From: Phycisphaerae bacterium
GTDB taxonomy: Bacteria > Planctomycetota > Phycisphaerae > Phycisphaerales > UBA1924
Length of the DNA: 64,000 nucleotides
Assembly (NCBI GenBank): GCA_030432255.1
Contig: JAUIHS010000001.1
Coordinates: 310,001 to 374,000, forward strand
Direction: 5' to 3'
Position numbers and translations under genes: made by a program. Below the pieces are notes generated by a model, which worked only from the letters and a program-made list of their open reading frames with translations, did no database searches and was not told the origin of the DNA. Shown piece by piece: positions 1 through 8,637 of this stretch. How positions within the stretch are numbered: the stretch's first letter is position 1; the number at the start of each line of letters is the position of its first letter.

Positions 1-1910
1 CGCAGGGGCACTACATCCCGGAGTATTCGCCGTTCATTCCATCGGATGACGACCCGGATGCCATCGGGAGCGGCGGCGCCATTCCGGATCGGGCCAAGGG
101 CTCAGAGGATCCGGGCGAAGTGGTCTTCATGCTGGATGTCGTGGAGGCGACCACCATCGATGGCCTGGAACTCGGGTTGGAACTGGTGCATACCTGGACG
201 GGCGACCTCCAGGTGACGCTGGTGTCACCCGCCGGGACCGAGATCGAAATCATGAACCGGGTCGGCGCTATCTCTCCGACGAGCTTCGGTGACTCAAGTG
301 ACCTCGACGGAACGTACCTGTTCGTGGATGGCGGCGACGACATCTGGGACGCGGCGGATGCCGCCGGCGCCCTGCTTCCCGAGGGTTCGTATGCAGCGAC
401 GGGGAACAACTTTGACGGCACGTATCCGACCAATGCCCTGTCGGTCTTTGACGGTGAGTCGTCGGCGGGCACGTGGACGCTGACCATACGCGACTGGACC
501 ACCGGCGACGTGGGTGTGCTGGACGGCTGGCTGATGAATTTCGCCACCAATGTCCGCGGCGGCGCTCCGCAGGGGCCGCAGCGTGAGCGGCGTTTCGAGA
601 TGTACCCTGAGATCGAACTCGTCGGCGGGCATCGCGGCCCCTTCTCGGGTGGCGAGTTTGATCCGGACGACCGGAATCCGGATGTGTTCCGTTCCTTCCT
701 GAATGGTGAACTCGAAACGGACGATGACGATGGCGGGGGCGGCGATCCCGTTCGCGGCGTCGAGCCGCTGCACGTGTATCACGTGGTGAATGCCAGTGCG
801 GCGGATGCCACGAGCCTGCTCGATGGTTTCTACATCATCAACGGTGATGCGAGCGGTGCGGACGAGCAAGCCTACGGCGGTGGCGTGTATGTGGGTGGTG
901 AGGGGCACCTCGTCATGCGCAACTGTGTTCTCGAAACGAACAGCGGGCGCGGCGGCGCCGGGCTCTACATCGGGCAGGATGCCTCGGCGGTTGTGAGTCT
1001 CTCCACGTTCCGGGGCAACACGGCGACTGAGATCGGCGGCGGTGTGTACAGCGCCGGTCAGAGCTGGTTCTCGAACATCGAGGTGTACGGAAACTCGTCG
1101 TTCGATGCGGCGGGCGTCTACAACGATGGCGATGCGATCTGGGCGAACGCGATGGTGCGGAACAACGCGGCTGACTTCATGGGCGGTGGCATCATGAGCA
1201 CGCGTGGCATCATCGAGATCATCAATTGCACGGTGGCGGGGAACGACGCGGGAACCGCGGGCGGCATCGCGATCGTGGGTGGAGCAGCGCTTCGATTGAA
1301 CAACAGCATCCTGTGGGGCAACCGTGACTTCTTCGGTGGTGGTTTTGTGGCGCAGTTGTTCCTGGGCACGATGCTTGAGGCGAACAACTCGATCGTCGAG
1401 GATGTGCCGACGGATGAAGCCGGCGACATGTATGACGGCCTGAGCGGCCTCAATCCTGAGTTCGTGAATCCGGATACGAATGACTACCGCCTTGAGCTCT
1501 TCTCTCCGGGTGTGGATGGCGGCCTCAATACGGTTGTTGCAATGGACTTCGCAGACCTCGACCAGGATGGAGACGTGACGGAGACCGTACCGTACGACGT
1601 TGCCGGTCGAGATCGGATTGACATGTACAGTCCGCCGCGGGGTGAGGACGGCGGTGGTGACGGCGAAGCTGTCGTGGACATTGGTGCGTACGAATTCGAC
1701 CCGGCGGTCCTCGAGGAAGAGAACGATTGCCCCGGTGACACCAACGGCGACCGCGTGGTCGACTTCATGGACCTCGAGATCCTGCTCGAGCAGTGGAACA
1801 CGCCGGGTCCCGAGGCGGACTTCGACAACAACGGCAACGTGGACTTCCTCGATCTCAACGAGTTGCTCGACAACTGGGGCGTCTTCTGCGACGACTTCCC
1901 CAAGAAGTGA
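1..1910 (+). CDS. Secreted P-domain / parallel beta-helix protein with dockerin-like tail (5' truncated)
   Basis: The reading frame (codons from base 3) is open to the window edge, so the N-terminus lies outside. Codons about 40-180 encode a proprotein-convertase P (Homo B) domain, seen in the Trp-Thr-Gly-Asp-Leu and GTWTLTIRD motifs. After a Gly/Asp-rich linker come glycine-rich right-handed beta-helix repeats with many surface Asn and Ser. The last 60 residues hold two EF-hand-like loops (DTNGDRVVDF and DFDNNGNVDF) followed by LLxxW, the dockerin-like tail frequent in Phycisphaerae. By inference it is a cell-surface or secreted adhesin or carbohydrate-active protein; no catalytic motif is visible. 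A strong terminator follows 22 bases after the stop. Confidence 0.85.
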   Translation, partial: QGHYIPEYSPFIPSDDDPDAIGSGGAIPDRAKGSEDPGEVVFMLDVVEATTIDGLELGLELVHTWTGDLQVTLVSPAGTEIEIMNRVGAISPTSFGDSSDLDGTYLFVDGGDDIWDAADAAGALLPEGSYAATGNNFDGTYPTNALSVFDGESSAGTWTLTIRDWTTGDVGVLDGWLMNFATNVRGGAPQGPQRERRFEMYPEIELVGGHRGPFSGGEFDPDDRNPDVFRSFLNGELETDDDDGGGGDPVRGVEPLHVYHVVNASAADATSLLDGFYIINGDASGADEQAYGGGVYVGGEGHLVMRNCVLETNSGRGGAGLYIGQDASAVVSLSTFRGNTATEIGGGVYSAGQSWFSNIEVYGNSSFDAAGVYNDGDAIWANAMVRNNAADFMGGGIMSTRGIIEIINCTVAGNDAGTAGGIAIVGGAALRLNNSILWGNRDFFGGGFVAQLFLGTMLEANNSIVEDVPTDEAGDMYDGLSGLNPEFVNPDTNDYRLELFSPGVDGGLNTVVAMDFADLDQDGDVTETVPYDVAGRDRIDMYSPPRGEDGGGDGEAVVDIGAYEFDPAVLEEENDCPGDTNGDRVVDFMDLEILLEQWNTPGPEADFDNNGNVDFLDLNELLDNWGVFCDDFPKK

Positions 1911-1931
1911 GCATTGACAGAGCCTGATCCG

Positions 1932-1963
1932 ACCGGCGCCGTCCCGTGATGGCGCCGGTTTTT
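1932..1963 (+). terminator. Rho-independent terminator of the beta-helix gene
   Basis: A perfect 9-bp stem (ACCGGCGCC / GGCGCCGGT) with a 10-base loop is followed directly by a run of T. It ends the upstream secreted-protein transcript before the next gene. Confidence 0.9.
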
Positions 1964-2017
1964 GTGCGCACTGATCATGGGGAACCGTATGATCGTGGCT
2001 TCGACAGGAGGTGACGG

Positions 2018-4174
2018 ATGCGACGAGTCTTCATACTGGTGCTGGCGGCCCTGGCGGTGCCCTGCTTCGGCAGTGAGAACTGGGAGCGGTTCCAGGCCGA
2101 GGCGGAACGCCTGCATGGTGAGCCGGGCCGGGCAGCCGCGGCGTTCCTGGCCGAGCATCGTCCGGAGCGGGACGAGGATCTCGATGTCGAGCTTCTCCTG
2201 GAGAACCTGCATTTTGCGCTGCGGGCGCGGCGTGAGTTCCCTTGGGCGTCGGATATCAGCGATGAGATGTTCCTGAACGATGTGCTGCCCTACGCCGTCT
2301 TTGATGAGACGCGCGATGGATGGCGGGCGTCGCTGTACGAGAGTTGTCGGAAGATCGTCGCGGATTGCGGGACGGCGACCGAGGCGGCCCAGGCGCTTAA
2401 TCGTGAGTTGTTCAATGAGATTGGTGTGCACTACAACACGGGGCGGAAGGCGCCGAACCAGAGCCTGTCGGAATCACGCGAGCAGGGACGGGCGACCTGC
2501 ACGGGGCTGTCGATCATCCTCGTGAATGCGTGTCGGACGGTTGGTGTGCCGGCGCGCGCTGCGGGCGTTGCGAACTGGCACGATGATCGCGGCAATCACA
2601 CGTGGGTTGAAGTCTGGGATGGTGAGTGGCACTTCACTGGTGCGGATGAGTACAACGGGAAGGGGTTGAATCGCGCGTGGTTCGTCGGGTCGGCGAGGCG
2701 GGCGACGCCCGGTGATCCGGAGCACGCGGTCTGGGCGACATCGTGGCGGCGCACGGGAGATCACTTTCCCCTGGTGTGGGCACGAGGCGACGAGAGTGTT
2801 CCGGGTGTTGAAGTGACTGAGCGGTATGTGCCCGCGGAGCGCATTCACGGTCCTCAGCCGACGTACATACGCCTCTGGGATACCGAGGGTGGGCAGAGAC
2901 TCGTGGGTGAGGTGGAGATCGTCGGGCGGGCCTCCATGGCGACCCGCGGCGGGCGCTCGGATCTCAACGACATGCCGTCATTCACTTTCGCTGCGGGCGA
3001 GCCGCATGACCTGCGCGTGCGCTGGAATGAGCAGGAGCGAAGGACCACGTTCCGTCGGAAACTCGGTGATACGTCGGTGCTGGAGTTGTACTGGGATGAA
3101 CTGGCGTTGTCAGGGGCGGATGCGGAAGCATTGGTTCTCTCCATGTGGCAGGAGCGTGCGGCGGCGATCATTGAGGCGCGGGCAGATGAGATCGCGGGGG
3201 ATGTCGTGCGGGTTGGCAAGCACGAGATGAAACTGCTGACGAAGACTTTCGGTGAAGAGCCTGAGGGAGGGCACAGCATCTGGATCTCCATGCACGGTGG
3301 CGGCGGTGCTCCGACGGAAGTGAATGACAGGCAGTGGAAGAACCAGATTCGGTTGTATGAACTTGAAGAGGGCATCTACATCGCGCCGCGGGCGCCGACG
3401 GATACATGGAACCTGTGGCACCGCGCGCACATCGATGACCTGTTTGACCGACTGATTGAGACGCTCGTGGCCCGGGGGGCGAATGCGGATCGCGTGTACC
3501 TGCTCGGGTACTCGGCGGGCGGGGACGGCGTGTACCAGTTGGCGCCGAGGATGGCGGATCGGTTCGCCGCGGCATGCATGATGGCGGGTCATCCGAACGA
3601 GTCGAAGCCACTGGGGCTCCGGAACCTGCCGTTTGCGATTTTCATGGGGGGTGAAGACGGTGCGTACAAGCGGAACGAGGTTGCGGCGTCGTGGGGTGCG
3701 CGGCTGGCGGAGTTGCAGGCAGCTGATCCGTCGGGTTACGAGCATCGGGTGACGATCTACCCGGGCAAGGGTCACTGGATGGACGGTGAGGATGCGGAGG
3801 GTTTGCCGTGGATGGCGGAGCGGGTTCGTGATCCGTGGCCATCCCGGGTGGTGTGGCATCAGGATGATGTGACGCACGAGCGCTTTTACTGGCTGGGCGT
3901 GTCTGAGGACGATGCGACCGGGGGTTCGGTGATCCGGGCCGAGGTGGATGGTCAGACGATCCGGATTGAGTCTGAGGATGTGCGTCGCATACGGCTTCGG
4001 CTTCACGATGCGTTGCTGGACCTTGATGCACCGGTGGTGGTGGAAGCGAACGGGAAGGTGGTCTTCGAGGGGCGTGTATCCCGGACGGAGGCGGCGATCC
4101 GGCGTTCGCTGGAGGAGCGGAACGATGCGGCGTCGGCGGCGACGGCGGACCTGGTGGTGAGCTGGAAGAAGTGA
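2018..4174 (+). CDS. Secreted transglutaminase-like domain fused to an alpha/beta hydrolase
   Basis: A 718-residue exported protein: residues 1-18 form a signal peptide (MRRVFILVLAALAVPCFG). Residues about 150-215 are a transglutaminase-core domain with the triad candidates Cys161 (GRATCTG), His194 (NHTWVEVW) and Asp210. Residues about 415-600 form an esterase/peptidase-like alpha/beta hydrolase with an HGGGG oxyanion motif, nucleophile Ser499 in GYSAGG and His586 in GKGHW. A C-terminal beta-rich segment follows. The start has a good ribosome site (AGGAGG, 6-base spacing), and a TATGAT box lies about 25 bases upstream. Each domain is recognisable; the fusion and its substrate are not known to me. 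A role in processing peptide or ester substrates outside the cytoplasm is an inference. Confidence 0.85.
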   Translation: MRRVFILVLAALAVPCFGSENWERFQAEAERLHGEPGRAAAAFLAEHRPERDEDLDVELLLENLHFALRARREFPWASDISDEMFLNDVLPYAVFDETRDGWRASLYESCRKIVADCGTATEAAQALNRELFNEIGVHYNTGRKAPNQSLSESREQGRATCTGLSIILVNACRTVGVPARAAGVANWHDDRGNHTWVEVWDGEWHFTGADEYNGKGLNRAWFVGSARRATPGDPEHAVWATSWRRTGDHFPLVWARGDESVPGVEVTERYVPAERIHGPQPTYIRLWDTEGGQRLVGEVEIVGRASMATRGGRSDLNDMPSFTFAAGEPHDLRVRWNEQERRTTFRRKLGDTSVLELYWDELALSGADAEALVLSMWQERAAAIIEARADEIAGDVVRVGKHEMKLLTKTFGEEPEGGHSIWISMHGGGGAPTEVNDRQWKNQIRLYELEEGIYIAPRAPTDTWNLWHRAHIDDLFDRLIETLVARGANADRVYLLGYSAGGDGVYQLAPRMADRFAAACMMAGHPNESKPLGLRNLPFAIFMGGEDGAYKRNEVAASWGARLAELQAADPSGYEHRVTIYPGKGHWMDGEDAEGLPWMAERVRDPWPSRVVWHQDDVTHERFYWLGVSEDDATGGSVIRAEVDGQTIRIESEDVRRIRLRLHDALLDLDAPVVVEANGKVVFEGRVSRTEAAIRRSLEERNDAASAATADLVVSWKK

Positions 4175-4184
4175 TCTTTTGATG

Positions 4185-4245
4185 TGAGCACGCTCATTTT
4201 TGCTTGACCCGGCGGCTCCTGCCGTCGATAATATGAGCATGATCA
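4185..4245. promoter_or_regulatory. Paired TetR-type operator boxes flanking the tetR promoter
   Basis: Two near-palindromic 12-mers, TGAGCACGCTCA (4185-4196) and TGAGCATGATCA (4234-4245), match each other at 10 of 12 positions, and their centres are 49 bp apart. The first is upstream of the -35 element; the second begins just after the -10 box and covers the likely start of transcription. Extended to 14 bases, they form an inverted repeat with 12 of 14 matches. This is the expected layout for autorepression by the adjacent TetR-family protein. That the protein binds here is inferred. Confidence 0.6.
4204..4232 (+). promoter_or_regulatory. Sigma-70-type promoter of tetR-ABC1
   Basis: TTGACC (4204-4209), a 17-base spacer and GATAAT (4227-4232) give a near-consensus housekeeping promoter. 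Transcription would start near 4239, about 22 bases before the TetR start codon. Confidence 0.65.
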
Positions 4246-4261
4246 CATTGGAAGTGGCATC

Positions 4262-4888
4262 ATGAGGGTCAGTGCCGAAGTCAAGGCCCAGACACGTCAG
4301 GCCCTGCTGGACCACGCCCTCCAGGGCCTCGCCGACCCCGGGGGGGAGGCCGAGTTCACCACACGGGCCCTCGCGCGGCGGGTCGGTGTCGCCCACGGGA
4401 CCATCTTCAATTACTTCCCTTCGCGGGAAGCCCTCCTGATCGCCGCCCTCGCGCCACTCTTCCAACGCGCCCACCAGGAATTCCTCGATGATCGAACCGC
4501 CTTCGAGTCTCTCCAGGAGGCACTCTTCGCGATCACCGCTTCGATATTCCGCCATCTCGCCCAGGTCCGGGCCTCGGTCGGCCCCGTTGCAGATGCCGCA
4601 CTCAGTCCCATGGTTCGCGGCGGGTTGACCGATGAGGCGGAAGCGGTGCGGACGGAGCATCTCGAACTGGTATCCGAGGTGGTCCGTCGGTTCCACCCGG
4701 AGACCGAAGTGACCGCGGTGTCGTCCTACCTCTACTGGACTCTGCACCTCGGTGTGCTCACATGGTGGTCGGCCGATGAATCTCCGAAGCAGCAGGATGC
4801 CCTCGTCGTGCTGGATCAGGCGACGCGGTTGTTTGCGCGTGCACTGACCGATACCCAATCCGAAACGGAGCGCCCACATGTCTCCTGA
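4262..4888 (+). CDS. TetR-family transcriptional regulator
   Basis: A 208-residue protein. Residues 8-60 form the TetR helix-turn-helix (TRALARRVGVAHGTIFNYFPSR, here given as the region around residues 32-54). The remaining residues are a helical ligand-binding domain with little conservation, as usual in this family. It probably represses its own operon through the palindromes around the promoter. The stop codon overlaps the start of the downstream UbiB/ABC1 kinase gene by 11 bases, so the two are co-transcribed. A TetR-ABC1 pair suggests control by a lipid or quinone-like ligand, but the ligand is unknown. Confidence 0.9.
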   Translation: MRVSAEVKAQTRQALLDHALQGLADPGGEAEFTTRALARRVGVAHGTIFNYFPSREALLIAALAPLFQRAHQEFLDDRTAFESLQEALFAITASIFRHLAQVRASVGPVADAALSPMVRGGLTDEAEAVRTEHLELVSEVVRRFHPETEVTAVSSYLYWTLHLGVLTWWSADESPKQQDALVVLDQATRLFARALTDTQSETERPHVS

Positions 4889-5660
4889 ACTGAACGATGT
4901 TCTCGCCGCCCTGCCCGATGAATTCCGAGAGGACGATGGCGTTGCCGCGCTCCCGACACAGGATCTCCTCGCACATCTGGCGCGAAGGCCGGTACCCACC
5001 GGGCGCGTGCATCGGTTCTGGGCGATGTCGACGGTGCAGGCGCGCATCGCCGCGGCGTACCTTGCGTGGTGGCTCCGCTCCGGTTTTCGCGACAAGGAGG
5101 GTCGCCGGCGCGACCTGGATGAAACACATCTCCGTTCGGCGCTGCGGCTTCTTGCATCCATGAGTCACCTGCGCGGCGCCTACATGAAAGCGGGCCAGAT
5201 GATGGCGACGTGGCCCGATGTCGCGCCGGATTCGTTCTGCGAAGTGCTGGGGCGCCTCCAGTTCGAGGCACCACCCATGCACTATGCGCTGGTGCGTGAG
5301 CAGATTCATGCGGAACTGGGCGCCGATCCACATGACGTGTTCGAGGTCTTTGAAGAACGGGCATTCGCTGCGGCATCGCTCGGGCAGGTCCACCGGGGGG
5401 TGTACCGGGGCCAGCCGGTTGCGATCAAGGTGCAGTATCCGAACATCGCGAGGACGATTCGATCGGACTTCCGGAATCTGAGGACCGCCGCGACCTCGAT
5501 GCGCCTGACATCGAACTGGGACAACCTGATCGACCAACTTGACGACATGGTGACGGTGATCGAGTCGGAAGTGGACTACGTGGCGGAGGCGAACTGGCTC
5601 CGCGCGGGGGGCGCTCTCTTCGGGTCGGCCGACGGCATTGTGATCCCGGAGGTGGGGTGA
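4878..5660 (+). pseudogene. 3'-truncated UbiB/ABC1-family atypical kinase
   Basis: The 260 codons match the first half of an ABC1/AarF/UbiB kinase: the KxGQ motif (KAGQ, residues 104-107), the Ala-rich nucleotide loop (AAASLGQ, 164-170), the VAIKVQYP lysine (Lys184) and the EVDYVAEA helix. The frame stops at IPEVG, before the catalytic HGDxHxGN loop and the DFG metal site. Family members are usually about 450-550 residues, so roughly 200 are missing and the product cannot be an active kinase. The lost half is not elsewhere in the window. The break coincides exactly with the start of an AT-richer island carrying Rhs and integrase genes, which implies recombination or insertion at this point. 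Confidence 0.85.
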
Positions 5661-6541
5661 TTTCGAGTCTTGGTGCGGTCATCGGCTATGCTGGGTACAT
5701 CAGTGATGCGAGCGCGACACTGAGTCTCGCGCGGTTCCGATGGTTAAACAGCGAGTACGGCCGATGGATCTCGCGCGATCCTTTGGGTGCGATTGATGGA
5801 GCAAATCAGTTTCAGTACGTTTCTTCGGCACCTTACGCATACGTGGATCCATTTGGGCTTGCTGGCATCGGAACCAAGCCACACCCCGTCCCGTTGTACT
5901 TGGGTGGAAGCCCGGATCAACTGTGTCTCGACTTGATCGAGTTTGATGATGGGGAAGGCATGCATAAGAAGCAACATGACTATATCAAACGCAAGCTCGG
6001 AGGGGGCAATTGGGAGAGCCAGCGCGAGTTTTGGAAATCTCTCACCGAAGAGCAGCAAAAGAAGATCATTCGCGACAGCCTTAAGGAAATGGGACTTGAG
6101 AAAGAGTACTGGAAAGACTCCTCGATTGACGATTACTTCAGAGACCACCAACCTGGAGTGAATAGGTCAGGGAAGCGAAAGTGGATCAAGAACATCAGAT
6201 GTGCCAAGACCGGCAAGATGATTCGTGGTGTGCGTGGCGCAGCTCCTGTAATCTGCCTACTGGGAGGAGCCACCGCAGCACGTTCAGAAGCGGCGAGAGT
6301 AATGAATAGCGGACCCTGTAAGCAGCTTCAGCTGGAACTGGATAACGCCTTCAAGGATGGCTGCGAGGTAGATTGCTTGGCACTTCAACGGGCGGCGAGT
6401 AATGCGCAGCCTTGTGCTGATGCATTGTTGGCGTTCTTCGCCGAGAACGGTCTCAAGTACCCCGGCCTCGTCTTCTGGGAGAAGTTCCCGGCCGAAATGG
6501 AAAAGCTTGTCAAGGAATGCCATGCTTCTAAGTGCGATTAG
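5657..6541 (+). CDS. Orphan Rhs C-terminal tip with polymorphic toxin-like domain
   Basis: Residues about 11-68 are the last repeat of an Rhs/YD core, with the GRWISRDPLG and YVDPFGLAG signatures (residues 35-44 and 62-70). The rest of the Rhs shell is missing. Residues 70-294 are a variable tip, Lys/Glu/Trp-rich in the middle and Cys-rich at the end, with a possible HxxxHD motif (His103, His107, Asp108); I do not recognise its activity. The only workable start is a GTG that overlaps the truncated kinase stop (GTGA), with GGAGG four bases upstream. The next gene overlaps its end and looks like an immunity partner. Base and codon use are AT-richer than neighbouring genes, which suggests transfer. 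It may be a silent cassette awaiting recombination into a full rhs gene. Confidence 0.75.
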   Translation: MISSLGAVIGYAGYISDASATLSLARFRWLNSEYGRWISRDPLGAIDGANQFQYVSSAPYAYVDPFGLAGIGTKPHPVPLYLGGSPDQLCLDLIEFDDGEGMHKKQHDYIKRKLGGGNWESQREFWKSLTEEQQKKIIRDSLKEMGLEKEYWKDSSIDDYFRDHQPGVNRSGKRKWIKNIRCAKTGKMIRGVRGAAPVICLLGGATAARSEAARVMNSGPCKQLQLELDNAFKDGCEVDCLALQRAASNAQPCADALLAFFAENGLKYPGLVFWEKFPAEMEKLVKECHASKCD

Positions 6542-7142
6542 GTCCGCTGCTGTTCTTCTGATCGCTGTACTGATCGCAGGGTGCATGTGGCGGGAGCATT
6601 CGATGGATGACGAGAAGCTGGAACAGCATGCAACCAAGACGCATTGGCGTTCATGTGCGGCAAGGGAGGTTCCATCATGGCTGCCGGATGAACTTGCGTC
6701 TTTCTACACGCACAACGAAGTTGAGCCAGGAGGCTTCCTGTGGCCGTTGACGCGGTTGCGGGAGTACCCGGCGAGCGATTCAGGTGAGACGCTCTTGGCG
6801 TTTCCAGATGCGCACTCGAATTGGCATGGCATCGGCGCGATTCAGATTGGCGTTTCGGACTTGGGGTTCTTGTTTTATCTGAAAGACCTACCACGTGGCG
6901 TCCGCGGCCGAGTGTTTGTGATCGGATGGGGATGTGTGGGGCCCTCGAAATCGGATGTCCAACCTGAAGACGCACTCTGTTTGGCTGAAAATCTTTCCGA
7001 GTGGGTCGCACGGCTGAGGGAGAATGGCGGAGCGGATCCGGTTCTCGAGTTTTGGCTCTTCGGGGGTTCCGATCCCGAACTCGCAGCGCGAATCGGAGAG
7101 CTGAACCCGGGGATCGACCTTGCGCCGTGGATTCCAAGATAG
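6522..7142 (+). CDS. Lipoprotein, putative immunity partner of the Rhs tip
   Basis: The 206-residue product starts with a lipoprotein signal (lipobox LIAGC, Cys21). The ATG at 6522 has AAGGA five bases upstream and overlaps the end of the Rhs-tip gene by 20 bases, which indicates translational coupling. The body (VPSWLPDELASFY, PGGFLWPL, then Trp/Gly-rich strands) faintly resembles SUKH/SMI1-type immunity proteins, where a leading LPxxL helix and a GG-containing strand are typical. Toxin-then-immunity order with overlap is the usual arrangement in Rhs systems. An outer lipid-anchored immunity protein would suggest that the toxin acts in the periplasm, but this is inference. The SUKH assignment is weak. 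Confidence 0.6.
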   Translation: MLLSAIRSAAVLLIAVLIAGCMWREHSMDDEKLEQHATKTHWRSCAAREVPSWLPDELASFYTHNEVEPGGFLWPLTRLREYPASDSGETLLAFPDAHSNWHGIGAIQIGVSDLGFLFYLKDLPRGVRGRVFVIGWGCVGPSKSDVQPEDALCLAENLSEWVARLRENGGADPVLEFWLFGGSDPELAARIGELNPGIDLAPWIPR

Positions 7143-7267
7143 CGCGCGCAACCCCGGCAGGGTGCCACCGTCGGATCGCAGTCTCCACGGTTGGACACGT
7201 AGCCCGTTGGAACTCTTATAGTGAGTGGGTCAGTTATTGGGGGCACGCCACGAGAGCGATCCGCGAA

Positions 7268-8527
7268 TCAGTCGAGTTGGTCGGATTGAAGTCGTTGCCG
7301 TACCCACATGACAACCGGCCGATACTCGGGTGAAACCGGTTTCATGTAATGGTCTGCAATTGTTGAGCTTGCCGAATGTCCGAGCCATCGCTTCACTTCG
7401 CCAATCGATGCTCCTGGCCTTGATCCAAACTCGGTCGCACCGAGATGGCGCAGGGTGTAAAAGCCACCGAGCGTGGCGTTGGACTCGCCGAGTCTTGAGC
7501 GAAGCTTGTTCCACCAGAGGCTGATCGCATTGGTCTTACCGTGAACGAGTGGGTGGCCGCTCCGTGTTGTAAAGACAAGGTCATCCAATTGGCGATTCTC
7601 CATCGTGGTGTGCCATTTCAGGTACGCCCACACCAGCGGGGGCGTCTCTCCGAATCGATCGATGCCAGTCTTGGATCGGCGAAGGTCGTAACTCTCGCGA
7701 TCAATGTGAACCAGACGGAGCTGTGAGAGATCAGTGGGTCCCATGCCAAGTCCGATGGCAGTCCAAACCAACGCCTGCCCTCGAGCATCGGATTCTCGCA
7801 ACACGGCTTGGAGCTGAGCAAGCGAAGGAAGTCTCTGCTGTTGCTTTGATCTGCCGTAGGTCTTATCTCTGCCGTTCCAATTCCAGGTCAACACCTGTGA
7901 GCCATGCTCGGGTCTGCCAGCCCGATCGATCAGCCTCTTGACGATCTGCATTCGTTTCGAGACCTCTGAGGCTGAGAGGCCTCGATCTCTAGCCAAGGTA
8001 CGGTTGTATTCCTCCACATCTCGCATCTCGATGTCGCTCAGTTGCAGCCAAGCAATCGCCGCGTGCCCATGCCTTGAGTTCAGAAACTTCAGAAAGTCGT
8101 GTGTGTGGCGTCGGTGGGCGGCAGCTGTTGACCGCGAGATCGTCCCGCGTTGGCGTTGATCTCCGTCCGATCTCTCTTGGGCGGAAATCACGTTGGTGAG
8201 AAAGTCGTCAGCAATCTGAGCGAGGCTCCCTGGCTCGATCGCTGTCTGGACAGCAACCCGCCGGTTGCTGGACCTCCTCTGCCCGCTCCGCTTGGGCCGG
8301 ATGGCCTGAGGTTCGTTGTTCAGGAACTCAGTGAGCCACTTGGCGTATTCGCGCTCGGCTTGCTCTCGGTCAATGTTGCCAAACACCCGCTTCCGAGGGC
8401 TTCCCGAGGTAGGGTCTCGGAAGGTGGCGTAGAAGCCGATGTTCTGCGACTTGGTGAAGCAGAGCTTGGGCACCCGCCTTTTGCGTTTGGGTCGATTTGT
8501 CACGCTGGTCCTCCGGAACGGTATCAT
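7268..8527 (-). CDS. Tyrosine recombinase / integrase of planctomycete type
   Basis: A 419-residue product if the ATG at 8525-8527 is used; the open frame continues further upstream across the antisense strand of the tRNA, which is unlikely to be coding. Residues about 95-220 are a SAM-like core-binding domain; 230-415 are the catalytic domain. Visible catalytic residues are Lys286 (SKTG), Arg360-His361 (TLRH), Trp381...His384 (WLGH) and nucleophile Tyr394 (DHYMKP). At the usual first-arginine position the sequence is GLGMGPTDLSQL, with no arginine. It lies 110 bases from a tRNA gene and faces the Rhs tip/lipoprotein pair, so it is the likely mobility gene of the island. Confidence 0.85.
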   Translation of the reverse strand: MIPFRRTSVTNRPKRKRRVPKLCFTKSQNIGFYATFRDPTSGSPRKRVFGNIDREQAEREYAKWLTEFLNNEPQAIRPKRSGQRRSSNRRVAVQTAIEPGSLAQIADDFLTNVISAQERSDGDQRQRGTISRSTAAAHRRHTHDFLKFLNSRHGHAAIAWLQLSDIEMRDVEEYNRTLARDRGLSASEVSKRMQIVKRLIDRAGRPEHGSQVLTWNWNGRDKTYGRSKQQQRLPSLAQLQAVLRESDARGQALVWTAIGLGMGPTDLSQLRLVHIDRESYDLRRSKTGIDRFGETPPLVWAYLKWHTTMENRQLDDLVFTTRSGHPLVHGKTNAISLWWNKLRSRLGESNATLGGFYTLRHLGATEFGSRPGASIGEVKRWLGHSASSTIADHYMKPVSPEYRPVVMWVRQRLQSDQLD

Positions 8528-8565
8528 TGAGTCTGGGCGAGAAATGACCGTGCTCGCACCAAATT

Positions 8566-8608
8566 GTAGTAGTAGGGTGTTCCGAAAAGTAGTAGTTTGG
8601 GGAGTTCC
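8566..8608. repeat. Imperfect direct repeat upstream of the integrase
   Basis: Two related units, GTAGTAGTAGGGTGTTCC (8566-8583) and GTAGTAGTTTGGGGAGTTCC (8589-8608), lie between the integrase start and the tRNA. Their position fits arm-type recombinase sites or a regulatory repeat; neither role can be shown from sequence alone. Confidence 0.4.
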
Positions 8609-8637
8609 ACAAAAGAAAACGCCGGTTCTTGGCGTCC

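Noticed and set aside
3110-5161. A 683-codon open frame on the minus strand
   Set aside because: It runs antisense to clear genes (hydrolase fusion, TetR, kinase), has no recognisable motif, and long antisense frames are expected in this GC-rich sequence.
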